The notes under the pieces are model-generated. The model was not told where the DNA came from and ran no database searches. It was given only the letters and a program-made list of their open reading frames with translations. Shown in pieces: positions 45,757-58,939 of a DNA stretch of 64,000 bases. Made by a program: the position numbers and the translations under genes. The first letter of the stretch is position 1. The number at the start of each line of letters is the position of its first letter. Location of the stretch: assembly GCA_930367205.1 (NCBI GenBank), contig OV884015.1, positions 83,380,841 to 83,444,840 of the forward strand. Direction: 5' to 3'. This stretch comes from Acanthosoma haemorrhoidale (taxonomy: Eukaryota > Arthropoda > Insecta > Hemiptera > Acanthosomatidae).

Positions 45757-48700
45757 TGATAACATACTAAAATGAATCTAAACTATGCTTTTGTTAAACT
45801 TAATTTGTGTTTTATCGATTAAAATAATTTGAGTTAGTTCATAAAACCCTTTTAATTATTCCTTTATCTTTTAAAATTATCTGATAATTTTATTTGGCAT
45901 TTAAAAGTTCATTATCTGATGAGAAACACCAAAATTTGAAATGTGAGAGAAAGTGTCAGGTGCGAGTTCTCATGTCTAACATTTCATAACAACTTCTGCC
46001 AGGTTAAAAATTGTGATTTAAGAGTCAATTCATGCATTGATATAAAACGAGAAATAAAAGAAACGCAGCTTTAGATATTAGAGAGTGTTAGCAATGAATA
46101 GTCAAGTATCAATTTCGAGAATTCCATTGTTGAAACTCTGTTCCATTACACAATGCTACTTAGTATGCAACGAGATGAGCCAACACGGATCCAGACTGTG
46201 AAGGCAGTTTAATTCGTGCGCTACATACATGGAATCGATTGGAGAAATTCATTCACAACGCATATCCCGGATATTCTGGCGAAGCCTAAATGACAATTTC
46301 TAAACAGGTTTGATGCGCTGAACGTTAATTGCTGACGCTAACCACATCGACTTTGGTTGATAGCGATCTGTTGATATCATTGTCTACACTCTCATGCGAA
46401 ATCATATATACTTAACACATAGACTGAGGGTATATAAGTTCTATTTATAATAAAATAATAATTCTGCGAGGGTGTGAAAATAAATCAGAAGGTGGATGCT
46501 CTAAAACTATCCGCGCGGTCCCAGAAGCATTTGGAAAAGTCCACGTTGGCCTAACAGATACCTTAATTAAAGTTATTATTTATGACTGGAAACTAAGCCA
46601 ACACATTAGCGCCTAGAATGGAAAACTAAAGAAAAATTTCCTTTTTTATCAGTTTCGTTATGCTAGTTAAGCTGTCTGTGAAAGTTAAGATCTTTGTGTA
46701 GATTGGTGTTTGGAAAAAAACATTATAATGGTTAATATTGATACATGATCGTTAAATAGATTCATGATTGGTTGTGGTTATGCAATGCTAAACCAAGAGA
46801 CACAAAGTTTGTTTTAAGAAGTACTTACTAAAAATTTGTATCACTTGGTCTACGGTCGCTTAACTGGATCCTTCACTTTACATCCTGCAGGAGAAATCAG
46901 GAATGTTGTGCAAGGGGTTCCTGGGCTTTAGGTGTATTTACATTCTCTTGAGTGAATTAACTATTTGAAATATATAAATAAAATATGAAAATGGCGAAAT
47001 AACCCAATGCCTTAAAATAACTCATTACATTAATTTTTTTTTTAAATAATGATTTATTTGTAAGAAAAGTTTAATTGAGGAATACGAAAAAAGAAGCTTT
47101 CCTTTTATATGGGCCAATCGTTTCTCGTCTGGCTGTATTCTACGATTACTTCTATAAAAATAATTCAATTAAACTTTAAAACATTTTAAGTTTATACGAT
47201 TCACTTTGTTTGATTAAAAAATAATATAAAAAAAGTATGCCTGAGAAAAATAAATTAACCATAAATGTCGGTCCCATGTCTAATAATTTACCAAAGTCAC
47301 TCTGATGTAATTAAAATTTCTGAAGTCACTGTTTAGGTGATGTCTGATTTTCTCCCATGGTTAGTGACAAATTAAAAGATGAATCGAATAAAATAAGATA
47401 CTGGTTCCACTCCTCTTGAAGTTTCGGAAGGGAGTCTAGTAAATGCGAAGGGGAAAATAGTAAATGTGGCTTTTCTGTCATTCTAGCCAATTTCAAAAAA
47501 AAGTTTGTGAATAATTTCGAAAATATGATAAACACCCACTGGTTCTAAAGCTAGTTACAAATAAATTTTTTTTTTATAAGATAATTTTGTGTGAAATAAA
47601 AGAATTTTTCTTTAAAATCAATACTACTAAACAGTCTTTTATATATAATTAGTTTAAAAAACTGACTGCTGCTATATGGCATATCTCTCAATAGAAATAT
47701 GTAGCACAAATCAGGGTTTTAAAGAGACAGAAATAATGGTTACAAGATGAATGATTATTATTTACATGTACAAAATACGAAATGTATACTTTATTTAGTA
47801 TACTTTGTAATTTGTAATTAAATTACTTAGAATATATTCGCAATAGGAACATATATGCAATTAAGAACAGCAATATCAATTTAACCGTGCATAAGTGACG
47901 TTTTAATTTAGTTTTCGAATTACCCTATTAATGAATTTTCAGGAGTCTGTTGTTAATACGTCTATTCAACTGAAGATGAATTATTCTATTGCGATAGGTT
48001 TTCTTGGAGCATTGGTAATATACTGGCTTATCCAGGGTGGTTGTTAATAATCCTAATGGATACATTTACAATTGTTCGTTGATTATATTGGCTATAGGAT
48101 ATATTGTCTTGACTAGGGTTTTAATTCACTACTAGTTAAAATATACAGGTATTGCGTTACATCTTATCTATTAAATCAAACGTAATAATATATATTTTAA
48201 TTATTAATAATTAACAGCCAAAGAAAAAAATATTAATAATTATAAATAATAGTGGGACGAATACCACAATGAAAATTTTTCAATATATATTTTATTATAT
48301 ATATATATGTGTTGAATGTTTTTACGAAGAGGAAACGCTAGTAAAAGAGAGAAAAAATGGGAGCCGAGGAGAGTTGAAGGTCATCGGGTGCACTTTTTTT
48401 TGGAAAGTTGTTAGCCTGTTGAGTTGTGTAAGTTAAACCCCAAATCGGGCAAGCGTACGTCAGTAGTGGTCGGTGTAAAGAATTGTGCATAACAACAGAA
48501 CATTGTTGTTTCTTTGTGTACTCGTCTATTAAAAATTATATGTTTTATCCGTGATAGGCAAATCGTCATCTGCAATTAATCTCTTTCCAACATAAGATCC
48601 TTGATACATAAGATAATCGGGTTGGTGTAAATCTTGAATATTGATAAGTCGCTTGTCATATCAGCTTTAGACTTTTTGGGTATATAGTCAATGTGCATAT

Positions 48701-49103
48701 TTTTAGTATATTGACGATGTGGGGTGGGTATATCAAGAAATAAAAAACTTTCTGCCTTTCCATAACTTCTAGAAAATTTGGATGCAGTTTTATTTTACTT
48801 TTGTAGTCCCGGCAGCTAATAACAAGTGTATCGTCTACAGGTTGAGCGCCTTAAATCATAATAACGTTTTTTACAAATCTTATGAAATCGATAAATAAAA
48901 AACGTGCTTACGTTTACACGTTGTGTTACTTCAACTTTATTGAAATATTTTTTCCAGCAAGCTCAATATAAATTTATTCCAGCCTCTATTTCGTTATATA
49001 TGGTTCCGTGAGATTCATGTCAGTTGGGCATAACGATTTGCAAAATCTTCCTGAATTCTGACAGGCTGACTGAGAAGATGCTGCAATGTACATGGCATAT
49101 AGG
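45757..49103. other. AT-rich sequence, nothing firmly recognised
   Basis: Contains a short (TA)n tract near 48296-48308. A minus-strand VDDTLVI motif near 48830 hints at a Penelope- or LTR-type RT relic but has no supporting second motif. Confidence 0.4.
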
Positions 49104-49468
49104 TACCATTCCTCATCCACAATAATAATTTCCGAGAGGGAATTATGGGATTATCTCATTCGCCATTCCTAACCTCAACTGAAAGAACATCCGGATGTTA
49201 GCAGAATCTTTTGTAACATGAGGGTTGGCTGCTTGGGGAGGGTGTATGGTAAATATTACTCTCAAAGCTTCGATATAAAAATTAACATAAACAACAATAT
49301 TTGGCGCATCTCATGCATCCCTGAAAGGCTAATTATAGAAGATTCTCGGTAATCTGAAATTTTTGAAATGTTTCTCAATTTTAAATATTAATTTTTCTAT
49401 ATTCAAAAAAGAATTTGGAAGATGATCCCATACTTCCCTCTCGGAAATTATTATTAAAGTATGACTGT
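49104..49468. mobile_element. MITE 1, about 0.35 kb, with 30-bp inverted ends
   Basis: AATAATAATTTCCGAGAGGG at 49121 and its inverse at 49455-49426 match in 29 of 30 bases. Weaker similarity runs out to TA dinucleotides at both sides. No coding capacity. TA targets and a CAGT-like end suggest the Tc1-mariner/pogo group. Confidence 0.65.
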
Positions 49469-49488
49469 ACTGAAAGAAATGATAACTA

Positions 49489-49610
49489 CACAGGCGGACT
49501 GAAAAGTTTCCGACATCAACATGAAGATGATAATAAAATAAATAAAAGCTAGTGAAATAAAAGCTAAAATAAAAGCTTTGTTAGGTCGGAAACTTTTCAG
49601 ACCACCTTCG
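49489..49610. mobile_element. MITE 2, about 122 bp, mariner-like ends
   Basis: The ends CACAGGCGGACTGAAAAGTT and (inverse) CGAAGGTGGTCTGAAAAGTT share CTGAAAAGTTTCCGAC and are flanked by TA on both sides. The centre carries a short repeated ataaaagct. It is non-autonomous and inserted 20 bp from MITE 1 and 195 bp before the P450 start codon. Confidence 0.7.
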
Positions 49611-49804
49611 TACTGAACAGTCACAAGAGGGTGAACTTCCATTTGAATTACATTGTTCTACTTTGTGGGACTACAATCGTACGTGGGTGCCTGGCCTAAG
49701 TGTTATTTGATTCTAGCACTAAATACTAGCTGTACACCACATCCCGGATGCAATTTCTGTATACATACTCAATACTAAGCCGTTATGCTCGTTTTGCAGG
49801 AGAT

Positions 49805-49943
49805 ATGTTCGCGAGGACTGGATTGAGGACCGCTAGCCAGCTTGCTGCCAGTGCGTGCGATGCAGTGAGGCCCTACAAGCATGTCCCTGGGCCTCGTCCA
49901 CTCCCTATCATTGGCAACACTTGGAGATTCTTCCCCGTCATAG
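49805..49943 (+). CDS. Cytochrome P450 CYP301A1, coding exon 1 (presequence and hinge)
   Basis: First coding exon of a mitochondrial-clan P450. The ATG lies five bases after an acceptor (cgttttgcag), so a 5' UTR exon should exist upstream. MFARTGLRTASQL is Arg-rich and free of acid, as in a mitochondrial presequence. The proline hinge VPGPRPLPIIGN and WRFFPVIG follow. The donor is ATAG|GTGAGT, phase 1. The five exons here total about 260 codons, roughly half the family's usual length of about 500, and run off the window; ExxR and heme-Cys are not reached. CYP301A1 is known from Drosophila as a cuticle-forming P450 linked to ecdysteroid signalling. The closest alternative is its paralogue CYP301B1. 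G/C-ending codons dominate, unlike the AT-rich surroundings. Confidence 0.88.
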
Positions 49944-50480
49944 GTGAGTACCTCTCTTACATCTTGCACCTGTAGCGTTCATTATTAATATTTACCTAAG
50001 ATAAGAGCACTATTTTTGACCTGTCTTTAAGGAGTAACTGGGCACTGGGTTCTAGGCAAAATTATTTTACGACTAGTTGATCAAATGTTCAGAGATCGGA
50101 GTGGAGAGCTGTCGTACTCCTGTTCCCCGAAGACGCTGGGCAGTGGAAGGCGGAGAAAGCGATGGACACACTCCTCAGATACCGTCACGCCCCAAATGTG
50201 GCTGGCGTGACAGCCCACTTACTAAGAGTGGGTCCCTCTCGAACCTCGTGCCTCTTCTTCGGACGTGCTATGTAACATTAATGCTGTTCCACCGATAAGG
50301 GAAAGTAGCCGAGTAGCAAACTCGAACCTCCAAACATCTATCTTTGTATTTTGAGGGTTGTCTGAATATTTTCCTATTACATTCAATAAGGTGTCAAGGG
50401 TCAATCCATCTCCACTTGGATAAGAGTTAATCTTGTTCAGAATTTAGTAATAATAATAATATTAATAGAACAATAGAATG

Positions 50481-50851
50481 TTTATTTATAAAACAATTTT
50501 ATCGTCTTTCAACAACTGATAACCTCTTATTTATTGAAATAGCGCTTTCGACTTCTCTATGCTGTCATCTTCAGTTATCTCCAATTGGTTATGTGGGATA
50601 TATACCTAAAACAATAGTACCTTTCAACCAGGGCGGTTACACGACTCTCTGTCCATATGATATGACGATGGCGTAAAGTGAGGAGCCCTAGTGAAAAGAT
50701 AAAAAAAATGTACTATTGTTTTGGACGAGTTATATATCCTATATAACCAATTGGATATAACCAAAATAGATAGCTTAGAACTGTCGAAAGTGCAATTTCA
50801 ATAAAAAAGAGGTTACCATTTGTAGATAGACAATAAAGCTGTTTTATTTAC
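50481..50851. mobile_element. Foldback element 2, about 370 bp
   Basis: The two ends are imperfect inverted repeats of about 135 bp (shared attgaaat.gc.ctttcgac, tccaattggttat, gatatata, aaaacaatagtac) around a centre of about 100 bp. No coding capacity. Target duplications are not clear. Confidence 0.65.
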
Positions 50852-52280
50852 CATTCCACGATCCGGCATTAATGTTTCTTAGAATGTTTGCTTGCTTGAA
50901 TTCTTAAATGTCGACTGTACGTTGAATAAATGATGCAGTGCATTTGTATTTTTTAATTATTCATGCTTACAACGACATCTCTTATAACCTTCCCTCTTGG
51001 ATCAAATTGACGAATCGTTCGCAAGTGCAACAATACTTTATATACAAAATCTCCTTCCGGTATGAATCTCCACGGTCTGATTTTTAATCAGTAAATTTAA
51101 ATTATTTGTTACATCATTTCAGTTTTAGAAGTCTAGAAAGATAATTTTAATCGTGTAAAAAATGTAGAGTATTTAAGCAAACCTTTGTAACTGCCAATGT
51201 GTACTGGCATAAATAATATTTTCCTGTTATTATTATAAAATCTTCATATTGATTTAAAAAATGCATTTTATTTTTAATATTCACACTGTTTAAAATATCA
51301 AAATTTATTTATTAATTGTTAACATCTGCATTTTACAACTCAGGCGAAGGACTATCACAGTTATGAATGAAAGCATACCCCCTCCCTTTGGGCTCAGGAG
51401 TAAATTTTAATAAAGATAATTTTTGACTAGACAGCCTTCGGGCCATTTTTTATATACGATTATATTATTCTTTACGTTTTTGTATACAAATGTATTGGAA
51501 TATACGTATGGAGCTCCGAGTAAATGACTCTAACAGAACTTCCCCCGAATGTTTCATTCAGGAATGGAATACTCTTTTAATATTTCAATTGATTTTCTTT
51601 TCAGCTTGATAAAAGTTGTTACATTCAAACCTCACCATGGTATCGACGATCAGGGCTGGAAAAGCCTCTACGTGAAAAACCTCAAAGCATCAGGTGAACC
51701 TTTTAATATTATAAAATACCGATGATGAGCTCAGTAATCCAAATTCCTGTTACCCGGTACAGGAAACATCCGTAAGCTCTCCTTTTTACCGTAGTAACAG
51801 GTTTGGATCCCTTCCCTGTCCAATGTTCAGATAAGCAGCCGTGGGAGAGCCTCGGCCTGGGTCCTTGCGTAACTAAGCCCTCCTCATGTTTATTATCTAA
51901 GAAGGTGGGGAGGAGGGTTCGGGAGGCATCCTGTATACTTAAACCTCTGTTCCTTTTTTGAAATAGAATACACTGTATATCGCCCCCCCCCCTAAAAATA
52001 AAACTCTCATTAGTTTTTTACCTACTGGATTATTTTTATTTTACAAAGGAGGAACAGGATGACTATAAACTATTATAACAACAAAAACAAAATGAGATAT
52101 CAGGGGAAAAAAACACAAAATAATATAATATAGTAAAAAAAAATGTTTTTGATCTAAAATCAAATTCAACACATATGTAAAACAACATGAAGACAGTCAG
52201 TGTGGAATCATATCTCACTATTCCTCTAGCTCTTAAAGGGTTATACGGCCGTGGTACGAAGAAGAAGATACGAATGGAAA

Positions 52281-52870
52281 CTGACGAACAAAAGTAATTG
52301 CATACCCAGAACTCACGACCACAAAGCCCTTAAATTTGTGTAATGCGTTCAACAAAAACACTTAGGATTGAAATTATGCTCAAAATTTAAAGCAAGCCAT
52401 CCTGAAACATAATTCAAGTTAACTGACGATTGAAGTTACAAAAATTGAACGAATTATAAAATTTAAGTTGAAACCATTTAACGAAAAATTAATGGCTGAA
52501 AGTGGTCGTGTTTGAATGATTTAACTTTGTAGATAGAAATCACACAAACTGACCACTTAACGTATTTGAATTTCGAGAACTGAGGACTTCAAATGCCCTT
52601 AATCTGTTCGGTACATTTAATAAAAATGCTTACGATTGAAATTAGGCTCAAAAATTTGAGCAAGGCACCCTGAAACCGAGTTCTGGTTTACTGACGAGAA
52701 GGTGATAACCATTTCAAAACTGTCCGAGTTTAAAAATTTAGGTTGAAACCAATCAACGAAAAAACTTATAGCTGAAAGTTTCCGCGTTCGATAGTCGTGA
52801 CTGTTGTAGATTAAAATCCTACAAAATCACTGACAAAAGTAATTTCCAGAACAATGCTGGCAAGAAAAAT
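52281..52870. repeat. Tandem repeat, 268-281 bp units, about 2.1 copies
   Basis: Units begin near 52281, 52549 and 52830. Shared blocks include gattgaaatta.gctcaaaa, aagttgaaacca/aggttgaaacca and gctgaaagt. The divergence suggests an old satellite-like array. Confidence 0.7.
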
Positions 52871-53914
52871 GAGCCGAATGGAGCATACGCTAGCCATGAA
52901 TTGTAAAATAAGCCAAAGATGCTTGAGGCAAAAGAAGTTGTTCTTTGTTAACAGTATCGATCATAGTTCAGCTACCATGATATCTTCCTACATGCCCCCT
53001 AAACGTTGAACAGATTTTTGTGTCAGGGTCTCTAAAACCAGCGGATCTCAACAGATATACAGACTAACTGTATAGAAAAATCACTCACTGACTCTATAGA
53101 CTTTGCAAAGTGGTGTAGTTTCTCAGACAATCCGGAATAAAGTCAGTTTACATCCGCCACCGGTTACTATCGCCGTTGAGACAATGGTTAGAGACTAGCT
53201 TTAAATAAATAGTAGTGGTAGGAAAATGTTTCATCCCTCATTGGGTATTTTTTACCCTTATCATTTAGCATTATGTTGATTGCTGGAGTTAGGAATATTA
53301 GAAGGTTATCTTAGGTTTTGTTTATATCTACATACTGGCTGCGTATTTGAGAATGAAAATAAAAAGGCTTTGTTTGTCACAATTCATCTAATAATTATGT
53401 TTTCGCTGTCTAGTTGGCGAATCGTGCCAGAAAAGCAGTGTTGTATGAAGAGTAGTTTTGGGATATAATAATGAATCTAAATTGTTCTTAAGGTATTTTC
53501 ATTGTATGACTGTCTATTTAATGTCCACCCAACATAGATAAATTATGTTTCATTAGGTACCCAGCAATGACTGGTAATATTTACACTGTTATCTTAACAT
53601 TATTATTTAACAACCACTGTGTGGCCAGTATTGGTGACGGCGGGTGGAGTATATTTTGTTGGGAATGCAGGGAAATCAAGAAGAACCCACTTTGTCTGCG
53701 TTTCTCCATACATTTGGTAAAAGTTAAACAAAGAACCTCATTGGTTGTTATTTAAACAACACAGTTATAGCTGAACGAATACCTATAAAAACTATTGCAA
53801 TAATTATGAATAACATTTGCCTTGGAAATATGACAAGCGGTTGTTTGCAATGAGTTGGCAGCTTTACGGATTGTGGAAACAATAATGTTCTTTATTTATT
53901 AATTTGTTTTCAAA

Positions 53915-54230
53915 CTGTTTATTTGACAATTACAGTTTGCTTAGACAGCCTTAATAATTGTAATTTAAAAACTGATTCGTCATTCATACATTATAAACAG
54001 TTTCACTCACTCAACAGTAGTTCACACTCATACCAACATTCATAGAAAATCTGCCCAGGAGCCCCCGTGCCTCCCAGTGAGCTGCTGGAAACGTTTTGGG
54101 TAACTAAGCTCCCCCCTGCTTCACTCGTTGGACGCTTCGCTAGTTGAAGAGCAGGAAGAGGGCAAGAGAGCCACAGACGCCCAGGACACGAATAGGAATG
54201 GTAGCTTCTTCCATGACCCTATGACATACT
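53915..54230 (-). mobile_element. Old 3' end of a Jockey-family copy
   Basis: The reverse complement resembles the 3' UTR of the 31-kb element (gcgtctgtggctctcttgcc versus gcgtctgtggctctcgcgct) down to a final AATAAA. It is strongly diverged and 5'-truncated. Confidence 0.6.
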
Positions 54231-55972
54231 TACCGTTTTTAAATAGATCCACTGCTTTGGGCTGGGGCCACCACTGCTTTGTTGACAAGAGGATTGTTAC
54301 TAAGAGCCGTAACGTTCTACTTCTGCTCATTAAACTTTTGTGCTCTCTGTCACGCTCAGCGTAATCGCCTTTAGGACCTCTAGCAGACTGATCGGGAAGC
54401 TAAGTTGCTGTTGCGAAAGTATTTAACTGTTCCTTCAGAATCTGCGGTTGGAGGACCCCCCTCCGCCAAATGACGCAACGTACTAATAGGTCACCCAGAA
54501 CTATATATATATATTTCTTTAAACTCTTTGCACTCAATATGGAACTACGTCAATGTGTTTATACAAATGAAAAGTTTTTGAATTTCTCTTCGACTATCCA
54601 TAGTTATATTTTTCAGTATGTTAAATCTCCCTCCCTATACACATGTGGTGGATGCTTTAGGTTCACAGTCAGTTTCTGTTAGAAGGGGTTTATTCCGCTA
54701 AGTTTGTCTGAGTTTTCTGAGCGATTTGCACTGAACCGGGTCTTATGGTTCTGGAACGTTATACGTTATAACATTGCATGTATTCTATAGTATGGGTCGA
54801 AGAGAAAACTGGAGACTGCTAATTTGTCGATTTGCAGGTATTTTTTCAACTTAGCTCCTCCGGCATATGTGGATTATTATTGCGGGTAGTCGGACGGTTT
54901 ATGATGTGTTTTTGAACCATATAAACTTTATAATTCTATGACGTTATAATCGTTAGCATGTAGGCTGACGTGATGTTGAAATTAATGAATTTAACTGTAT
55001 GTATTTCTAAAATGACTCTAATCCTTGAATGGTATTAATTGTTATATCACCATTTATTTTTACTGATAATTTTTATTATTAGACATATTTTATTTTGTAT
55101 TTAAAATTTGCCAATTCAGTATTATATATATATATATATCTATTTCCAGGGTAATTCATTTCCCGCTATTAAAGATAATTTATGCGTGCCCAATCGTAAC
55201 ATGAGAGAGTGCAAGACGACAAGTGTTTTTATAGGCAATTTCTCCAGACTGGGTTTTGGACTAGTGTTACAGCAAAGACCATTTAAGAATAAGTAATTTT
55301 TGCTGGTCGACTTGATTATTGCTGGTTATTAATTTTTATAAGGGTCTTTGAGCCTTTTATTGATAAAGGGTCTACGACCGTAAACAACCTCCTTCTCTTT
55401 ATCATAAGGACATTTTTGATTTTGTAATTGTGTTTACTGCATTTAACTATGCTGTAATCAAGTTGTAATATATTTATAGAATTGGCAAATTCAAAAACAA
55501 ACATAGAGTGATAGTATGCAAACCTAGACTATTATGTATCAATATTATGGTAAGGGTGGCACTTCTGACAACTTACACATTGTTTTTTTATCAGAACTTC
55601 AAGATTTATAATTTGACACCCAGGTGAAATTTACAGGGATTTGTATTTTTGAATATCAAGCTATTATTAATTATGTTTCATGGGGATTTTCCAGTCTTCC
55701 CATGCAAGTTAGCTTTAACAGGGTATAAAGACTATGTCATAAAAAGGAGTGAAAACACAATGATTTCTAATTTTAGAGTTTTTGAGTGTCAGACAATCAC
55801 CCTCAAGGCTTGTAAGTTTGTCTTGAATATTAATTTTAATGGACTAGTCATGAATAAAGCGCTTTCCAAATTACGTGATAGGCTGACAAACTTGTAAGCA
55901 CTGAGTATGTCTGTTTGACTTAAAGGAAGTTGTTTTGCTAAGAACGATCAAATAACGCTAGAACTTGTACAG

Positions 55973-56219
55973 GAGGGATAGAGCTGTCCGACCTGGCTTC
56001 GGTGTCGCAGAAACTCTACGACATGTACGGCAAGATCGTCCGGCTGTCTGGACTTACTGGGCGGCCTGACTTGGTGTTTGTCTTCGACCCGGACGAAGCG
56101 GAGAGGGTATACCGTAGCGAAGGGGACACCCCCTACCGGCCCTCCATGCCCTGCATCGTCAAGTACAAGACTGAGGTGAGGAAGGACTTCTTCGGTGAGC
56201 TGCCCGGTGTCATCGGTGT
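55973..56219 (+). CDS. CYP301A1 coding exon 2
   Basis: Acceptor ttgtacag and donor GGTGT|GTGAGT, entering in phase 1 and leaving in phase 2. It encodes about 82 residues covering helix A to the B-C region: ELSDLASVSQKLYDMYGKIV, GRPDLVFVFDPDEAERVYRS, EGDTPYRPSMPCIVKYKTEV and RKDFFGELPGVIG. The EG-TPFRPSMP, VRKDFFGDL and GVVGVHGEPW blocks are hallmarks of CYP301A1. Reading past the donor gives an immediate stop, which fixes the splice. Confidence 0.93.
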
Positions 56220-56610
56220 GTGAGTAGCACTCCTATCCTTTGATAACATTGATAAACCTACATATCTATTATATATATATGGAAAACCAAAGGCGAGAAA
56301 TATTTATTTATGCACCGTCTCAGACATGTGTACATACTGCGAACTAATACAAGGAGCTGTGACAAAGCTTGGACCAGCAGGTGGAGGAGTTAAGCCGTTA
56401 ATGATACGACATCTTATGAATTATGTATTATTTTATGGCGGCCCGAAGTTGTTACTTTTAGATGACCCAGCCTTTCAGTTTATGGTTGACAAAACATAAA
56501 ATCATTAAACCAACTATAGGTTTTGATAAACGGTGAAAATCAAAAAGATTTAGCAGATTTTTTTATCATGATCTGTATACGCGGAACATTGTTTTAAACT
56601 TTAAATTTTT

Positions 56611-56622
56611 TATCATTTATGT
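56611..56622. repeat. Target-site duplication, left copy
   Basis: TATCATTTATGT, identical to 58928-58939. Confidence 0.85.
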
Positions 56623-58927
56623 TTACAGTTTTCAAACAATTTTATTAAGATAAAATTACAATCTGCCTTTTATTAGGCAATGAGTAATTGAGATAAATGT
56701 CATCATTCATACTATATTTACAATTCATCGTTCACTCGCTCATTCATACAATATTTACTAACAGCCCAGAGGCCCCCCAAGTCTACAAGGATCACCTCCC
56801 TCGCATGCGAAGGAGGAAGCGGAGTCTTGGGGAGTCCCCCACGCTCCTACGTCAGCCGCGTCACTGGATAAGCCAGCGGAGGCTGACCAAGAGCGCGAGA
56901 GCCACAGACGCTTAGGACATGATTAGAGGAACTGGCCATTGCCAGAACTCCCACTAACACTTAGTTATAGCAGGTCACGAGGCCACTGCCGTTTTAATCT
57001 CCGAAGAGGATTATAGGGGTGAGTGGTGCAGTGCAATGACTGTGCTAGGGAATTAGGGTGGTTGGATAGGTTACTATGGAATTTTATGAACTTGGAAGGG
57101 ATGAGTTCAAGAATATAGGGTATATTCAGATCGTTGTGAAGGGTTTTGTTGCTGACGTAATAAGGGGCATTTACTATTGTTCTTAGGACTTTTGATTGAA
57201 AGGATTGGATGCATGGAGTCTTTTGTCGAGATGGAAGCCTAAATACCGTACTGTCTCAGACACAGGGAGAGGAATTGAATTTAAAAAGACTGGTGGACAG
57301 GACTTGCGGCAGAGGGTAAAGGTTATGTGGGAACATTTTCCTTCATTGACTTTGATTCGCCATTGATTGCACCAATACTCGATCTCGTCGAGGTGTTTTT
57401 GAAGGTTTTGGGATGCTATATCAGGGTCTGGATGGGTTGACAGGACTGCAGTGTCGTCTGCGAATGTTGCCAAGAAGGTATTGGTGGTAGAGGGGACATC
57501 AGCGGTGTATAGATTATAGAGGGTGGGACCCAGGACGCTGCCCTGTGGAACTCCTGCTTTAATGGGATAGTAGTTAGAATATTCTAAACCACAGCGGACT
57601 TGGAAGAAACGGTTTGAAAGGTAGGATTGTAGGGTTAGGAATAGGGTTTGCGGTAAATATCCTTTGAGCTTGTAAAGCAAGCCTGCGTGCCAGACCCTGT
57701 CAAAAGCTTGAGCTATGTCCAGAAAGGCAGCAGTGCAATACGTTTGGTTTCAAGGGCTGAGGATATGTGATCAACAACGCGAAGGCCTTGTTGAGCTGTG
57801 GAATGTCGTTGGCGGAAACCAAACTGATGAGTAGGGTAAAGGTTTTTGGATTCAACAATTGAAAGTAGGCGTTTTAATAGGAGTTTTTCAAATATTTTTG
57901 AGAGGATAGGGAGTAGGCTAATTGGACGGTAAGATGAGGCGTCATTGGGTGGTTTACCGGGTTTGGCGAATAAGACAATAATGGAATGTTTCCAGAGGAG
58001 AGGAAAGTGCGTCGTTCGGATAATGCAATTATATATATAGGTTAGGAAGATTATGGCTTTAGGAGGAAGTTGTTGGAGGATTCGAGGAGTAAGGAGATCA
58101 TATCCTGGAGATTTTCGGTAAGGTAATTTTTTCAGAAGATATTTAACCTCGGAGGGGTTAACGGCTTTTGGTGGTAGTGAGAGAGGGATAGGTGAAGTGG
58201 GGAAATCTTCAACAGTTGGATGGTGATTATTGTTTTGAGGAGTAAGATGAGGAGTGAAAGTATGGGAAAGATGCAGTGCAAATTCCTCCGCCCTCTCGCC
58301 ATCCGAAGCCGCCCAGGACCCGTCATCACGACGGAGTGGGTGTGAAACAGGATGCTATTTTAGGATTTTCTTAGTTAGATTCCATAAGGAGTTGTCCCTG
58401 GTGGACAGGGAGGAGAGATAGGAATTGAAAGAATCGGAACGGAAGGATGCCAATTGCCGCTTTACCAGCCTGCAGTACTGATTGTATGAGCGAAGATCAG
58501 CAGGATGTCGGGATCTTTGCCACACTGTTCTTGAGTGGCGTTTGGATTTGTTTAGGTCTTTGAGATACTGAGGTAAAGGATTTTGATTGTGAATTTTTAG
58601 GTGACGGTGGGGTGACGATGCCTCCCAGGCCGACCTCTGGATCAGAGTAGTGAAGGAATGCACTGCATCGTCTAGGTCTTGGGATGTTTTCAGAGGTACT
58701 TTGAGGTCTACAGAGTCTGTAAGAATCTGGCGGAAGTGGTCCCAGTCAACTGGGCCCCTAATAAATGAAGGAGGAGGCAGATTGTGAATTGGATTTAGGG
58801 AAATGGTTAATAATAAGGGGCTATGGTCGGAGTAGAGGTCATCGAGGCGCTTGAGTGAATAGTTCCTAAACTATTGTAGAAAAAGAAGTCAAGGAGATCA
58901 GGATTTCGGTTGGGATCAGATGACCAA
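56623..58927 (-). pseudogene. 5'-truncated, damaged Jockey copy in P450 intron 2
   Basis: The reverse complement aligns with the 31-kb element from about codon 178 of ORF2 to the 3' end. It contains recognisable RT blocks (AGVPQGSVLGP, FADD, YLGFHLDKRL). Damage includes loss of about 190 bp of the thumb (joining DKRL to a piece matching 35381), a one-base deletion in the AFLDIAQAF region, and other breaks. Perfect 12-bp duplications flank it. It is antisense to the P450 gene. Confidence 0.9.
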
Positions 58928-58939
58928 TATCATTTATGT
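58928..58939. repeat. Target-site duplication, right copy
   Basis: TATCATTTATGT, identical to 56611-56622. It marks the 5'-truncated end of the insertion. Confidence 0.85.

Larger units (their letters stand above)
49944..55972 (+). other. P450 intron 1 (6.0 kb)
   Basis: GT-AG intron from GTGAGT to ttgtacag. It holds a foldback element, a tandem repeat and a Jockey 3' remnant, listed separately. A GC-rich patch at 50080-50310 and the stretches 50853-52280, 52871-53914 and 54231-55972 hold nothing I can name. Confidence 0.75.

Noticed and set aside
48700..48850. Minus-strand VDDTLVI motif suggesting a Penelope-like or LTR reverse transcriptase
   Set aside because: A single short motif with no second conserved block in a consistent frame.
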